From assembly GCA_900540045.1 (NCBI GenBank), contig UQEF01000020.1, positions 1 through 34,496 on the forward strand: a DNA stretch of 34,496 bases, given 5' to 3'. The position numbers and the translations under genes were made by a program. The notes below the pieces were generated by a model. The model worked only from the letters and a program-made list of their open reading frames with translations. It was not told the origin of the DNA and made no database searches. Source of the stretch: an uncultured Eubacteriales bacterium. Its GTDB lineage: Bacteria > Bacillota > Clostridia > Christensenellales > Aristaeellaceae. Below are positions 6,739 to 15,207 of this stretch, in pieces (within the stretch, counting starts at the first letter, position 1; every line of letters begins with the position of its first letter).

Positions 6739-7857
6739 TTAACCCTCCTTGTGAGAATCGGTGGTTTTCAAGAGCCGGGAACGAAAGTGCAGCGCCTGAT
6801 CGGCCACGCCGATGAAGAACAGCGCTACGGGAAACAGCGCATAGAGCACGGCCGAAAGCGCGCCATAGAGCGCTGCGCGGCCGGGAGTGTGCGCAGAGAG
6901 CATGCATACCAGCACCGCCGCACCCGCCAGCTGAAAGGCGCAGGAAAAGGTTGCGTAAAAGAGCAGGCCCAGAGTCTGTGCCAGCCGCGCCTGCGCGCCG
7001 ATCAGCAGAAGCGAAGCCAGGGCCATCAGGAACAGGACCCAACGCAGACGTGAAGGAATCACCATCAGGCGGAAACCGGGCGGGGACACCACACGCGCCT
7101 TGCGTTCGCCCGGATGCTCCGGGTCCGGACCAACGACCAGTACCGCGCAGCGCATGCGCTGGACGCGCAGAGCGGTGAACAGCCCGCCCAGCAGGCAGGC
7201 CTGCACAAAGAGCCAGGGCAGCAGATTCTCCAGCATCAGCGCTACATTCAGCCGCAGAGACAGCAGCATCTGCCGCACCACTGCAGGGTCCAGCAAAAAC
7301 AGGGGCAAGGCGCCGCTGTAGCCATCCGGCACGGCGAGCAGGCCTGCAGCTGCAAACCGGTACAGGAGCAGGCCCGGCTGATCGGATGCCTCCACCTGGG
7401 CCGCGAGCAACTGCGCCAGCCCTTCGGCAATCCCCGCGCCGAGCGCATGTACGGCCGCCAGCGTCACCAGCGTAAGCGAGGCGGCATACGCGCCGATGTA
7501 TAAGCCGATGGAGAGGGGAGCGGCCAGCTTTTTGCGAGCCTTGAGCCACAGGGTGAGCGCCATGGGCAGCGTACCCGGCAACAGCAGCGAGAGGGAATAC
7601 AGGGGATCAAAGCGATAGAGCAAGGACAGGGCGGCGGGAGCCGCTGCGGCCAGCCAGGCGGCCCATTGCCGGCCGGACCCTGCCAGGGGGCAACCCAACA
7701 GCGGCGTGAGCAGTGCCAGCCCCACGCAGGCAGAAGGGAAAAACGCCATCAGGCCAGTCAGCACCAGCAGGCCGGCCACGGCGGCAAACAGCCTGGACCG
7801 TTCGGGCCGGATCACCGCGGACTGCACGCCCATCCCTCCCTCGTTGGAATCGATCAT
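6739..7857 (-). CDS. yybS: YybS-like multi-pass membrane protein (DUF2232)
   Basis: A 372-residue protein with about eight to ten hydrophobic segments spread along its length and a basic cytoplasmic stretch near residues 235-255. In B. subtilis and relatives the gene directly upstream of the gdpP-rplI pair encodes YybS, a DUF2232 membrane protein of unknown function. The position immediately before rplI and the topology match. Unlike the usual order, no gdpP (c-di-AMP phosphodiesterase) lies between yybS and rplI. GGGAGG precedes the start by seven bases, and a strong promoter lies just upstream. Assignment is by synteny and topology rather than a motif. Confidence 0.7.
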   Translation of the reverse strand: MIDSNEGGMGVQSAVIRPERSRLFAAVAGLLVLTGLMAFFPSACVGLALLTPLLGCPLAGSGRQWAAWLAAAAPAALSLLYRFDPLYSLSLLLPGTLPMALTLWLKARKKLAAPLSIGLYIGAYAASLTLVTLAAVHALGAGIAEGLAQLLAAQVEASDQPGLLLYRFAAAGLLAVPDGYSGALPLFLLDPAVVRQMLLSLRLNVALMLENLLPWLFVQACLLGGLFTALRVQRMRCAVLVVGPDPEHPGERKARVVSPPGFRLMVIPSRLRWVLFLMALASLLLIGAQARLAQTLGLLFYATFSCAFQLAGAAVLVCMLSAHTPGRAALYGALSAVLYALFPVALFFIGVADQALHFRSRLLKTTDSHKEG

Positions 7858-7895
7858 TTTGTTACCTCCCGCGCGAATGCGCCAGGGGTTGATTC

Positions 7896-7924
7896 ATTAT
7901 AAACTTGGCCGGGAGAGAAGTCAA
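7896..7924 (-). promoter_or_regulatory. Near-consensus sigma-A promoter for yybS-rplI(-dnaB-yhaM)
   Basis: TTGACT (7924-7919), exactly 17 bases, then a perfect TATAAT (7901-7896) on the minus strand. The -35 box overlaps the TGA stop codon of the upstream glycerophosphodiesterase gene. The start codon of yybS is about 40 bases from the -10 box. Confidence 0.85.
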
Positions 7925-8760
7925 CAGGACGGACGGGCGCCGTCCCGCCGGGGGGTGAAGCCCTCGAAGATGGGAAGCTGGTATCCCCGCGCCAGCGCGC
8001 CGTCCAGCGCCTCCTGACTGCGCAGAGTCCAGGCGGCAAGCAGGGGATGAAAGCAGCGGCGCATCAGCCACATGGCCAGCGTATGATCCTCCGGGCAGGA
8101 ATAGGCCACAAAGTGCGGACGGCTGAGGCTGTTGACCAGCAGGTGCTTGAGCGCAAAGTACACGATGAACCCGGTTTCACCCGGTTGACGCGCGCCGCCC
8201 ATGGCCAGCTGACCGCGCATCACATCCGGCGCGTGCAGGCGGAAATAGCGCATGGCCAGGGGGTGAAAGCTCTCCACGCAGTAGGGCCCGCCATAGGCGC
8301 CAAGCTGCTGAAGCGCCGAAGCTGCGTTGCGCGCCGCGCCTCCGTGATGCTTGACCTCCACGATCAGCGGGACGCGGCCGCCAACCAGCGCGAGCACGTC
8401 GCTGAAAAGCGGCACGCACGACCCATCCGGCAGCGGATGGCGGCACAGTTCCTCAAAGGTGATGTCACAGATGCGCAAATCCGCGCCGCATACGCGCTTG
8501 AGGCTGGCATCGTGATGAACCACCAGGAAGCCGTCACGGGTGAGCTGTACGTCCAGCTCAATCCCATAGCCTGCTTCCACCGCGCGGGAAAAGGCGGCCA
8601 GGCTGTTTTCGGGCACATCGCCGCCATGCAAACCGCGGTGCGCATACAGCCAGCCCGTGAGGGCCGAGGCGTCGGGCCGTTTCCGTCCGGGAGCGATCAA
8701 AAACAGATACAGACCCGCGAGAAGCACAAGGCACAATAAAATCCACAAAAGCACGTTCAT
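7921..8760 (-). CDS. Membrane-anchored glycerophosphodiester phosphodiesterase
   Basis: A 279-residue protein with one N-terminal membrane segment (about 2-23), followed by a GDPD TIM-barrel domain that probably faces outward. Catalytic features are visible: YAHRG (His41, Arg42), PENS (Glu51, Asn52), GIELDVQLTRDG (Glu68, Asp70) and the second catalytic His in VHHD (82-84). A Lys-containing IVEVKHH follows. The family hydrolyses glycerophosphodiesters to glycerol 3-phosphate and an alcohol. An in-frame TTG at 8766 is possible, but the ATG at 8760 is better placed after GGGAG. It begins two bases after the MFS stop codon, so the two are co-translated. A second, cytoplasmic-type GDPD gene lies at 33633. 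Confidence 0.88.
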   Translation of the reverse strand: MNVLLWILLCLVLLAGLYLFLIAPGRKRPDASALTGWLYAHRGLHGGDVPENSLAAFSRAVEAGYGIELDVQLTRDGFLVVHHDASLKRVCGADLRICDITFEELCRHPLPDGSCVPLFSDVLALVGGRVPLIVEVKHHGGAARNAASALQQLGAYGGPYCVESFHPLAMRYFRLHAPDVMRGQLAMGGARQPGETGFIVYFALKHLLVNSLSRPHFVAYSCPEDHTLAMWLMRRCFHPLLAAWTLRSQEALDGALARGYQLPIFEGFTPRRDGARPSC

Positions 8761-8762
8761 CT

Positions 8763-10079
8763 TCAATCATCTCCCGCGTCAAAAGCCTCCAGCCGGCTGC
8801 GCGGCGGCTGGGGCCGGCTGTCGCCGTGGCGGGTCAGGCTGATGGTGACGAAGGACAGCGCCACCATCACCGCCGCGTAGGGCAAAAGCGTGTAATACCC
8901 CACGTGCTCCAGCAGCCAGCCGCTTACAATGGGCGTGACAATCTGCGCGGCCATGGAGAAGGTGTAATAGTAGCCGGTGTACTTGCCCACGTCGCCGCCC
9001 TTGGAGATCTCCACCACCATGGGGTAGGAATTGACGTTGATCATGGCCCAGGCCGCTCCCACCAGGGCGAAGATCCCATACAGCACAGGGCTGAACTGCG
9101 CAAACAGCGCCGCCGTGCCAAAGCAGGCCGCCAGCAGCAAAACGCCCGCCTGAATGACGCGCTTGCGGCCAAAGCGCGAGGAGAGAAAGCCCACGGGCAG
9201 GTAGCTGACCACCGCGCCCACGGTGGCTACCATCAGGCATTGGGAAGCCGCCTTGATGTCATAGCCCCACTGGACGCTTACATATTTGGTAAAGGCGGTG
9301 GTGACGGCATTGTAGCCCATGAACCACAGGCTGACCGAGCACAGAATCAGGATCAGGCTGCGGCGCAGCGCAGGGTCCAGTGAGGAAAAGCCCGCGCCGG
9401 TGGAGGGCGTTTCGTCGGCCTGCGCCTGGGCGGCATCTTCGCCCTGCGTGGCGAGGTTTTGCAGCTCGACCTCGCGAGCCAGCCGGTTTTCCCGGATGGT
9501 GAGCAAAAGCACCACGACGGCCGCCAGCATCAGAATGGAAACGGCCAGAAACAGCGCGGAATAGTTCTCGCGTCCCGTGGCGTCCCGTGTGACCAGCAGG
9601 CCGGTGGCAGCCAGCGTAAACACCCCGCCCAGTGTGCCCATCAGGTTGATGATGGCGTTGCCCTTGCTGCGCAGGGGCTTGGGGGTTACGTCCGGCATGA
9701 GCGCCACGGCGGGGGAGCGGTACACGCCCATCGCCAGAAGCAGCAGCCCCAGTGCCACCACAAACAGCCACAGGCTGCGGGCAGCATCCGCGACGGGCAG
9801 CAGGTTCATCAGCACCACCGCAACCAGCGTGCCGCCCAGGATATAGGGCATACGCCGGCCCAGGCGCGTGTGCGTTCGGTCCGACAGCTTGCCGAAAAGG
9901 GGCAGCAGAAACAACGCCAGCACATTGTCCAGCGCCATGATCACGCCCGCGATATCGTCCGGGATATCGAAGGTGTTTTTCAAAATGAGGGGCACCACAT
10001 TGTCATACAGCTGCCAGAACGCGCAGATGGACAGAAAGGCCAGGCCCACCAGGAGCGTTCGCTTGTAATTGAGCTTCAT
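8763..10079 (-). CDS. MFS transporter, SLC45/GPH-like sugar permease
   Basis: A 438-residue membrane protein with about twelve hydrophobic segments and a hydrophilic central loop near residues 205-230 (rich in Ala, Gln, Asp, Thr). The loop after the second segment reads LFGKLSDRTHTRLGRRMPYILGG, the conserved motif of the sucrose/SLC45-like and GPH branches of the major facilitator superfamily. It is therefore probably a cation-coupled sugar or glycoside symporter; the substrate is unknown. The ATG at 10079 is preferred to an in-frame TTG two codons earlier because GGGAGG sits eight bases before the ATG. It is the first gene of a two-gene operon with the phosphodiesterase. Confidence 0.85.
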   Translation of the reverse strand: MKLNYKRTLLVGLAFLSICAFWQLYDNVVPLILKNTFDIPDDIAGVIMALDNVLALFLLPLFGKLSDRTHTRLGRRMPYILGGTLVAVVLMNLLPVADAARSLWLFVVALGLLLLAMGVYRSPAVALMPDVTPKPLRSKGNAIINLMGTLGGVFTLAATGLLVTRDATGRENYSALFLAVSILMLAAVVVLLLTIRENRLAREVELQNLATQGEDAAQAQADETPSTGAGFSSLDPALRRSLILILCSVSLWFMGYNAVTTAFTKYVSVQWGYDIKAASQCLMVATVGAVVSYLPVGFLSSRFGRKRVIQAGVLLLAACFGTAALFAQFSPVLYGIFALVGAAWAMINVNSYPMVVEISKGGDVGKYTGYYYTFSMAAQIVTPIVSGWLLEHVGYYTLLPYAAVMVALSFVTISLTRHGDSRPQPPRSRLEAFDAGDD

Positions 10080-10117
10080 GCTCAAAACCTCCCATATCGA
10101 AACGACGATTTTTTCCT

Positions 10118-10147
10118 ATGATACCGCGGCGGAGAGGAGAATGTCAA
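10118..10147 (-). promoter_or_regulatory. Sigma-A promoter of the MFS-GDPD operon
   Basis: TTGACA (10147-10142), an 18-base spacer and TATCAT (10123-10118) on the minus strand, about 40 bases before the MFS start codon. Confidence 0.7.
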
Positions 10148-10179
10148 CGGCGCGAAACGCAAGGCCGCCACGGGAGAAC

Positions 10180-10212
10180 GGCCAGGCTGCAAGAGGGACC
10201 CGCGGCCTGGCC
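10180..10212 (-). terminator. Hairpin after the oxidoreductase gene
   Basis: An 8-bp perfect GC-rich stem (GGCCAGGC with its complement) with a 17-base loop, 14 bases past the oxidoreductase stop codon. No clear T-run follows on the minus strand, so it is a weak terminator candidate separating this gene from the MFS promoter. Confidence 0.4.
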
Positions 10213-10226
10213 AGATTGGCGGCGCT

Positions 10227-11384
10227 TTACACCTCCGGAATGACAACCTCCACCTCTCTGCCCGCCTCCGCCGAACGGGCGATGGCGTCGATGATGGCCT
10301 GGTTGTAGAGAATCTGCGAGGACGGCACAGGCGCTGGACCGCCGCTCTCGATGGCGTCCAGGAAGGAGCGGATTTTGCGATCGAACAGGCCCGGCCCCTC
10401 GTCGGGGATGATGGGCAGCTCCGTCACCGTCTGCAGGCCCGCCACGTCGGTATACAGCTTCATGGGGCCGCCCACGGTGCCGTTCCAGCACTCCGTGGAG
10501 GGAATGCGCAGCGCGCCCTCCGTGCCCAGAATCAGCGTATCGCCCGGTGTGTCCAGATGCATGGCCCAGCTGATGCGGAAATCCAGCACCACGTCCCCCT
10601 CCAGGCGGATGAATGCGGCGGCGAAGTCGTCCACATCAAAGCGCGCGGCGTTCTGGGCGGCGGTGTGGAAGGCGTCGGGGGACTGATAGCGCTCGTTTTG
10701 CCCAAAATAGGCGGAGGTATAGCCCGTCACGGTCAGCGGGCGGGGATAGCCGATGGCGTTGAGCACCATGTCCAGCGAATAGCAGCCGATATCGCCCAGG
10801 GCGCCGATACCGGCGGTCTTCTTTTCAATAAAGGTACTGTTGGGAATGCCGCGGCGGCGCCCGCCGCCGGTCTGAATGTAGTAGACCTTGCCCAGCGTGC
10901 CGCTTTGCACGATTTCCCTGATCTTTTGCATGTTGGCGTCCATGCGGGGCTGAAAGCCGATGGAAAGCAGCCTGCCGCTTTTCTTTTCGGCGCGGATGAT
11001 GTCCGCCGCCTCCTGGACGGTCACGCTCATGGGTTTTTCCAGAAGAACGTTCACGCCGGCGGCCAGCGCGTCGATGGTGCATTGAGCGTGCGCGGTGTTG
11101 TAGGTGCAGACGGATACGGCGTCCAGCCGCTCGCTGGCCAACAGACTTTTATGATCGGGGTAGCAGCGGGCGTCGGTGAGGCCGTAGCGCTTGGCAAATG
11201 CTTCGGCCTTGCCGGGAATCAGGTCGGCCAGTGCCACGATTTTGACGTCCGGCTGATTGAGGTAGCTTTCGGCGTGGGCCTCGGCAATCCATCCCGTGCC
11301 GATGATTCCCACGCGGAAGGTATGGTCATAGGCCCGTTCTTCACGCCGGGTGGGGGTAAAGCTGGAAAGCACGTTGTCGCTCAT
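10227..11384 (-). CDS. Gfo/Idh/MocA-family NAD(P)-dependent oxidoreductase
   Basis: A 385-residue cytoplasmic enzyme. The N-terminal Rossmann domain has the dinucleotide-binding turn VGIIGTGWIAEAHAESY (about residues 25-41) and ALADLIP. VLLEKPMSVT contains the conserved EKP lysine. The C-terminal alpha/beta domain includes GALGDIGCYSLDMVLNAIGYP, the usual G..D.G.H/Y.LD motif with Tyr instead of the more common His. The family oxidises or reduces sugars, inositols and related compounds. The substrate is unknown and no pathway partner is adjacent. The ATG at 11384 follows GAGGAGG by nine bases; the open frame extends seven codons further without support. It has its own promoter and is divergent from the zinc-ribbon gene. 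Confidence 0.9.
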   Translation of the reverse strand: MSDNVLSSFTPTRREERAYDHTFRVGIIGTGWIAEAHAESYLNQPDVKIVALADLIPGKAEAFAKRYGLTDARCYPDHKSLLASERLDAVSVCTYNTAHAQCTIDALAAGVNVLLEKPMSVTVQEAADIIRAEKKSGRLLSIGFQPRMDANMQKIREIVQSGTLGKVYYIQTGGGRRRGIPNSTFIEKKTAGIGALGDIGCYSLDMVLNAIGYPRPLTVTGYTSAYFGQNERYQSPDAFHTAAQNAARFDVDDFAAAFIRLEGDVVLDFRISWAMHLDTPGDTLILGTEGALRIPSTECWNGTVGGPMKLYTDVAGLQTVTELPIIPDEGPGLFDRKIRSFLDAIESGGPAPVPSSQILYNQAIIDAIARSAEAGREVEVVIPEV

Positions 11385-11453
11385 GATCGGCAAACCTCCT
11401 CGCATACAAATGGGGAAAGCGGAGCGCTGCCCCGGATGTTGGATGACGCTGGT

Positions 11454-11482
11454 ATTATACTGGTTTTGGAGCGCTTTGTCGA
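11454..11482 (-). promoter_or_regulatory. Sigma-A promoter of the oxidoreductase gene
   Basis: TCGACA (11482-11477), 17 bases, then TATAAT (11459-11454) on the minus strand. It lies back to back with the plus-strand promoter that follows. Confidence 0.72.
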
Positions 11483-11484
11483 GA

Positions 11485-11513
11485 TTGTGTTCCTTAAGGG
11501 GCTATGATATAAT
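11485..11513 (+). promoter_or_regulatory. Promoter of the zinc-ribbon/TPM operon
   Basis: A perfect TATAAT (11508-11513) preceded after 17 bases by a weak -35, TTGTGT (11485-11490). The start codon follows about 48 bases later. The -35 boxes of this and the opposing promoter are only two bases apart, so simultaneous use of both would be mutually exclusive. Confidence 0.6.
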
Positions 11514-11561
11514 GGCTGGGCGGGCATACGTTGACCCGACGGCAGAAAACGAGGTGAAAAC

Positions 11562-12608
11562 ATGGCCGGCATCACCTATAAATGCCCCAGCTGCGGCGGC
11601 TATCTGAACTTTGATCCCGATGGCGGGCAATGGAAGTGCCCGTTTTGCCATTCGACCTTTCAGGAGGACCAGCTGCTGACCGGCGAAGGGGAGCGGACAG
11701 GCGAACGCACGGAACCGGCTTCCGAAAAGGACGGCGCGCAGGTGACCTATCACTGCCCCAGCTGTGGCAGCCAGATCGTGACGGACGAAACCACCGTGGC
11801 CACGCACTGCTACTATTGCCACAGCCCTGTGGTATTGCAGGGAAAGCTCGCCGACGATATGCGGCCCGACGGGGTGCTGCCCTTTGCCGTCGATCAGCAA
11901 AAGGCCGCGACGTCCTTCATGGACTGGGTGCGGCGCAAGCGTTTTGTGCCCAAAGGGTTTTTCAGCGAGCAGCAGGTACGGGAGATGACGGGCGTATATT
12001 ATCCCCATTTTGTGACCGACTGCGAGGCGGAAGGGGCCATCGACGGCGAAGGCCGCCAGGTCAGCGTGGCGGAGACGCCCAAGTACATCATCACCAGCAC
12101 GCGGCACTACCATGTGCGGCGCGAGGGACGCTTCAGCTTCCGGGGCATCATGCGTCCGGCGCTGTCCAGCGCCAACCGCAAGCTTAGCGACGGCATCCAT
12201 CCCTTTCCGCTGGAGAACGCCAAGCCCTTTGCGGGCGCGTATCTGTCCGGCTTTGTAGCCGAGAGGCGCGACCTGGACGCCGCCTCCATTGGTCAAGACG
12301 TGGAGCGCGAGGTTCAGTCCTATGTCGAGCCGCTCCTGACGGATGACCTGCATTATGACAGCTTCACCGTGACAGCCTCCGCCAATGTGGGCAAGCGTAC
12401 CACGCGCTACCTGCTCCTGCCCACCTGGGTGCTCACCTATCCCAACCGCAAGGACCCCCAGCATCCCTATTACTACGCCATGAACGGCTGCACGGGCCGG
12501 GTGTGCGGAAAGCTGCCCATCGACCTGAAAAAGCTGTATCTGGCGGGGACGGGCATTGCGGCGGCGGTGTTTGCGGCAGGCTGCGTGCTGAGCTACTTCC
12601 TGTTTTGA
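11562..12608 (+). CDS. Double zinc-ribbon protein with C-terminal membrane anchor
   Basis: A 348-residue protein. Two zinc ribbons open it: CPSC…CPFC (Cys8, 11, 26, 29) and CPSC…CYYC (Cys65, 68, 83, 86), each a plausible four-Cys zinc site. A long uncharacterised domain follows (about 90-315), with conserved-looking aromatic patches (GVYYPHF, LLLPTWVLTY). One hydrophobic segment near residues 324-345 ends the protein, so it is probably tail-anchored with the ribbons in the cytoplasm. The downstream gene encodes a TPM-domain protein with a similar membrane position, so the pair may form one envelope complex. GAGGTG precedes the start. No specific function can be assigned. Confidence 0.8.
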   Translation: MAGITYKCPSCGGYLNFDPDGGQWKCPFCHSTFQEDQLLTGEGERTGERTEPASEKDGAQVTYHCPSCGSQIVTDETTVATHCYYCHSPVVLQGKLADDMRPDGVLPFAVDQQKAATSFMDWVRRKRFVPKGFFSEQQVREMTGVYYPHFVTDCEAEGAIDGEGRQVSVAETPKYIITSTRHYHVRREGRFSFRGIMRPALSSANRKLSDGIHPFPLENAKPFAGAYLSGFVAERRDLDAASIGQDVEREVQSYVEPLLTDDLHYDSFTVTASANVGKRTTRYLLLPTWVLTYPNRKDPQHPYYYAMNGCTGRVCGKLPIDLKKLYLAGTGIAAAVFAAGCVLSYFLF

Positions 12609-12623
12609 GGGAGGGACACGGGC

Positions 12624-13460
12624 ATGAGAACGAAACGATGGGCGGGCCTTTTGGCGCTAGTGCTGCTGCTTTCGTTATGCGGGGGCGCTGTGGCAACCGC
12701 TGCGCGCGTGTATGACGGGGCGGACCTGTTTACCGCGAACGAAGAGGCTGCGCTGGAGGAGGAAATCGCCCGCTTTCAGGAGGAAACGGGGATGGATTTC
12801 GTGGTCGTCACCTCGGATGAACCCCAGGAGGACGGCGAACAGTATCGCGTGGCCGACGAGTTTTACGTCCATGGCAACTTTGGCCTGGACAGTGAGGACA
12901 GCGGCGTGCTGTACTACATCGACATGTACAACCGTTATCAGTACATCTATACCCGCGGCCAGATGATCGACTACCTGACCGGCTCGCGCATTGATGCGGC
13001 CACCGGTGGCAGCCAGAGCCTGCTGGCGCAGGGCGACTATGTGGGCGCCGCGGAGGAAATCATGGAGCGCGTGCGCGGCTACCTGCGGGATGGAATTCCC
13101 GAGGGCCAGTACCGCTACGACATTCTCACCGGTGAGATGCTGACCGCGAGGAAAAAGGCCCTCACCACCGCGGAAGCGGCGGTGTGCGCCGCCGTGGCCG
13201 CGGCCGCTGGCCTGGCGTTTGTGGCTCTCGTCAAGCGCAGCTACCGCCTCAAGGGCAGTACCTACAGCTACAACTTCCGCGAAAACTGCGACCTGACCAT
13301 CACCGGGCGGGTGGATGATTACATCCGCACCACCACGACCCAGGCCCGCAAGCCCGACCCGCCGCGCTCCTCCGGGGGCGGGGGATACCACGGCGGCGGC
13401 AGCGGTGTGCACACCAGTGTCGGCGGCGGCCATCACGGCGGTGGCGGCGGCCATTTCTGA
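12624..13460 (+). CDS. TPM-domain (YgcG/Psb32-like) membrane protein
   Basis: A 278-residue protein with a signal peptide (about 1-27). A TPM domain (about 28-155) follows, beginning RVYDGADLFTANEEAALEEEIARFQEETGMDFVVVTS, the family hallmark. One membrane segment lies near 180-203. The tail is about 70 residues and ends in a Gly/His-rich run (GGGGYHGGG…GGHHGGGGGHF). TPM domains occur in membrane-quality-control and photosystem-repair proteins, and some are acid phosphatases; the bacterial role is uncertain. The His/Gly tail could bind metal ions, though similar glycine-rich tails are common in the family. It starts 15 bases after the zinc-ribbon gene and shares its operon. Confidence 0.88.
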   Translation: MRTKRWAGLLALVLLLSLCGGAVATAARVYDGADLFTANEEAALEEEIARFQEETGMDFVVVTSDEPQEDGEQYRVADEFYVHGNFGLDSEDSGVLYYIDMYNRYQYIYTRGQMIDYLTGSRIDAATGGSQSLLAQGDYVGAAEEIMERVRGYLRDGIPEGQYRYDILTGEMLTARKKALTTAEAAVCAAVAAAAGLAFVALVKRSYRLKGSTYSYNFRENCDLTITGRVDDYIRTTTTQARKPDPPRSSGGGGYHGGGSGVHTSVGGGHHGGGGGHF

Positions 13461-13472
13461 GGCGATGCGGCC

Positions 13473-14627
13473 ATGACCGGGAGACAGTCGATTCGGTGCG
13501 CGGTGGAGCGCATGCTTTGGCGCGGGGTGTTCATGGCGCTGGCGGCGATATTTTTGACGGTGCTGCTGCCGGTGCTGTGGGACCTGTTTTCGCCCTTTTT
13601 GATCGGGCTGGCGGTGGCGGCCCTGCTCCGCCCGCTGATCGCCCTGACGCAGGAAAAGCTGCATATGCGGCGCGGAGTGGCGGTGGGCCTGTGGGTGGCG
13701 CTGGCGGTCCTTGCGGCGCTGTGGCTGGTATACTGGATCTGTTCATTTGTGGTGGTGCAGCTCACGGTGGCCACACCGGGCGTGGTGACGGGCGTGGTGG
13801 ATATGCTGCGCACCGCGTCGGAACGGCTTCTGGACATGGCGCAGACCTTGCCCAGCGCCATTGGCAATACCCTTCGCACATCGCTTAACAGTGCGTTTCA
13901 GTCACTGTCGGAAGCGGGCATGCAGTTTGCGGGAAATGTGGTAAACGGTGCGCTCTCGGTGGTTGCCAGCCTGCCGTATGCTTTTGTATATGCCAATTTT
14001 CTTTTGCTGGCCGTGATCTTCATCACCAACCGCTATGAAAAATGGCGCAGGCTTCTGTCCGGACGGAGTCTCTTTGGCGGTGAACGTTCCATCCGGCTGC
14101 TCCGACAGTCGGCAGGACAGGGGCTGGCGGGCTATATCCGGGTGCAGCTGCTCTTTTCGCTGCTGACGCTGCTGATCGCATGGGTGTTTTTCGAGGCGGT
14201 GGGCTTTGAATACGCCTTTCTGATCGGCTTTGCGGCGGCGCTTCTGGAGCTGATTCCCCAGTTCGGCTGCGGCGTGCTGTATATCCCCTGGGGTCTGGTG
14301 TGCTTCGTGGTGGGCGCGCCTCAGAACGGTTGGCTGGTACTGGGACTGTATGGGGGATATTCGCTTCTGCGCCGCGTCACGGAGCCGGCGCTCCTGGGCA
14401 CCAATCTGGGCGTGTCGCCCCTGGCTTCGCTGATCGGCATGTTTGTGGGCATGCGGCTGGGCGGCGTGCCGGGGCTGATTCTGGGCCCCATCGTGATGGT
14501 GGTGCTGGCAGGTGCGGTCAGGGCACATTTGTTTGAAGGGATGGCGCGGGATGCGAAAACCATCGCCCTTTGGATGACGGACCGCTGGCACAGAGATGAG
14601 AGGGAGAGCAAAAATGCGGCAGGATAA
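13473..14627 (+). CDS. YtvI/AI-2E-family membrane protein
   Basis: A 384-residue protein with about eight hydrophobic segments. The C-terminal half has the family pattern (QGLAGYIRVQLLFSLLT, LLELIPQFGCGVLYIPWG, EPALLGTNLGVSPLASLIGMFVGMRLGGVPGLILGPI). This is the AI-2E transporter/PerM family; YtvI, a sporulation membrane protein, is the Firmicute branch with this length. The start at 13473 has only a distant GAGG, and an in-frame ATG at 13512 follows a better GGTGGAG, so the first 13 codons are uncertain. It is 12 bases from the TPM gene. A related paralogue lies two genes downstream. Confidence 0.85.
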   Translation: MTGRQSIRCAVERMLWRGVFMALAAIFLTVLLPVLWDLFSPFLIGLAVAALLRPLIALTQEKLHMRRGVAVGLWVALAVLAALWLVYWICSFVVVQLTVATPGVVTGVVDMLRTASERLLDMAQTLPSAIGNTLRTSLNSAFQSLSEAGMQFAGNVVNGALSVVASLPYAFVYANFLLLAVIFITNRYEKWRRLLSGRSLFGGERSIRLLRQSAGQGLAGYIRVQLLFSLLTLLIAWVFFEAVGFEYAFLIGFAAALLELIPQFGCGVLYIPWGLVCFVVGAPQNGWLVLGLYGGYSLLRRVTEPALLGTNLGVSPLASLIGMFVGMRLGGVPGLILGPIVMVVLAGAVRAHLFEGMARDAKTIALWMTDRWHRDERESKNAAG

Positions 14628-15177
14628 ACCGCGCTGCGCATGGGCCAAAAGCCCGCTGATGCAGGCGTATCACGATACGGAGTGGGGCGTGCCCACGCGC
14701 GACGACGGACGGCTCTACGAGATGCTGCTGCTGGAGGCGTTTCAGGCGGGGCTTTCCTGGCAGGTTATTCTCAGCAAGCGGGAGAACTTCCGCCGCGCAT
14801 TCGACGGCTTTGACCCGCATAAAATTGCGGCGTATGGCGAAGATAAGGTCGGGGAGCTGCTGAAGGATGCGGGCATCGTGCGCTGCCGGCGCAAAATCGA
14901 GGCGGCGGTGATCAACGCGCGCTGTTTTCTGGAGATTCAGCGCCAGTTCGGCAGCTTCGCAAACTACCTGTACAGCTTTACCGGCGGCCAGGCGCAGCTC
15001 ATAGGTGGCGAAGCGCGTACAACCTCGCCGCTTAGCGACGCTATCGCCCGTGACCTGAAACGCCGCGGCATGCGCTACATGGGCTCGGTAACGGTGTACA
15101 GCTATTTGCAGGCCGTCGGTGTGGTCAACGACCATGAGCCCGGCTGCTTCCTGCACCGGGCGCATAAGGGCGGGTAA
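14614..15177 (+). CDS. tag: DNA-3-methyladenine glycosylase I
   Basis: A 187-residue cytoplasmic base-excision repair enzyme that removes 3-methyladenine from alkylated DNA. It has the Tag zinc ligands Cys8 (RCAWAKS), His20 (YHDTEWG), His174 and Cys178 (NDHEPGC). It also has the active-site block LLLEAFQAGLSWQVILSKRENFR with the catalytic-type Glu41. Length and motif order match E. coli Tag. The frame is open from 14596, but GAGGGAG lies directly before the ATG at 14614, so that start is chosen; it overlaps the upstream membrane protein gene by 14 bases. Its placement between two YtvI-like genes suggests simple co-transcription rather than functional linkage. Confidence 0.94.
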   Translation: MRQDKPRCAWAKSPLMQAYHDTEWGVPTRDDGRLYEMLLLEAFQAGLSWQVILSKRENFRRAFDGFDPHKIAAYGEDKVGELLKDAGIVRCRRKIEAAVINARCFLEIQRQFGSFANYLYSFTGGQAQLIGGEARTTSPLSDAIARDLKRRGMRYMGSVTVYSYLQAVGVVNDHEPGCFLHRAHKGG

Positions 15178-15207
15178 GCGGCTGAAGAACGGCCGGGAAG
15201 GACGCCT

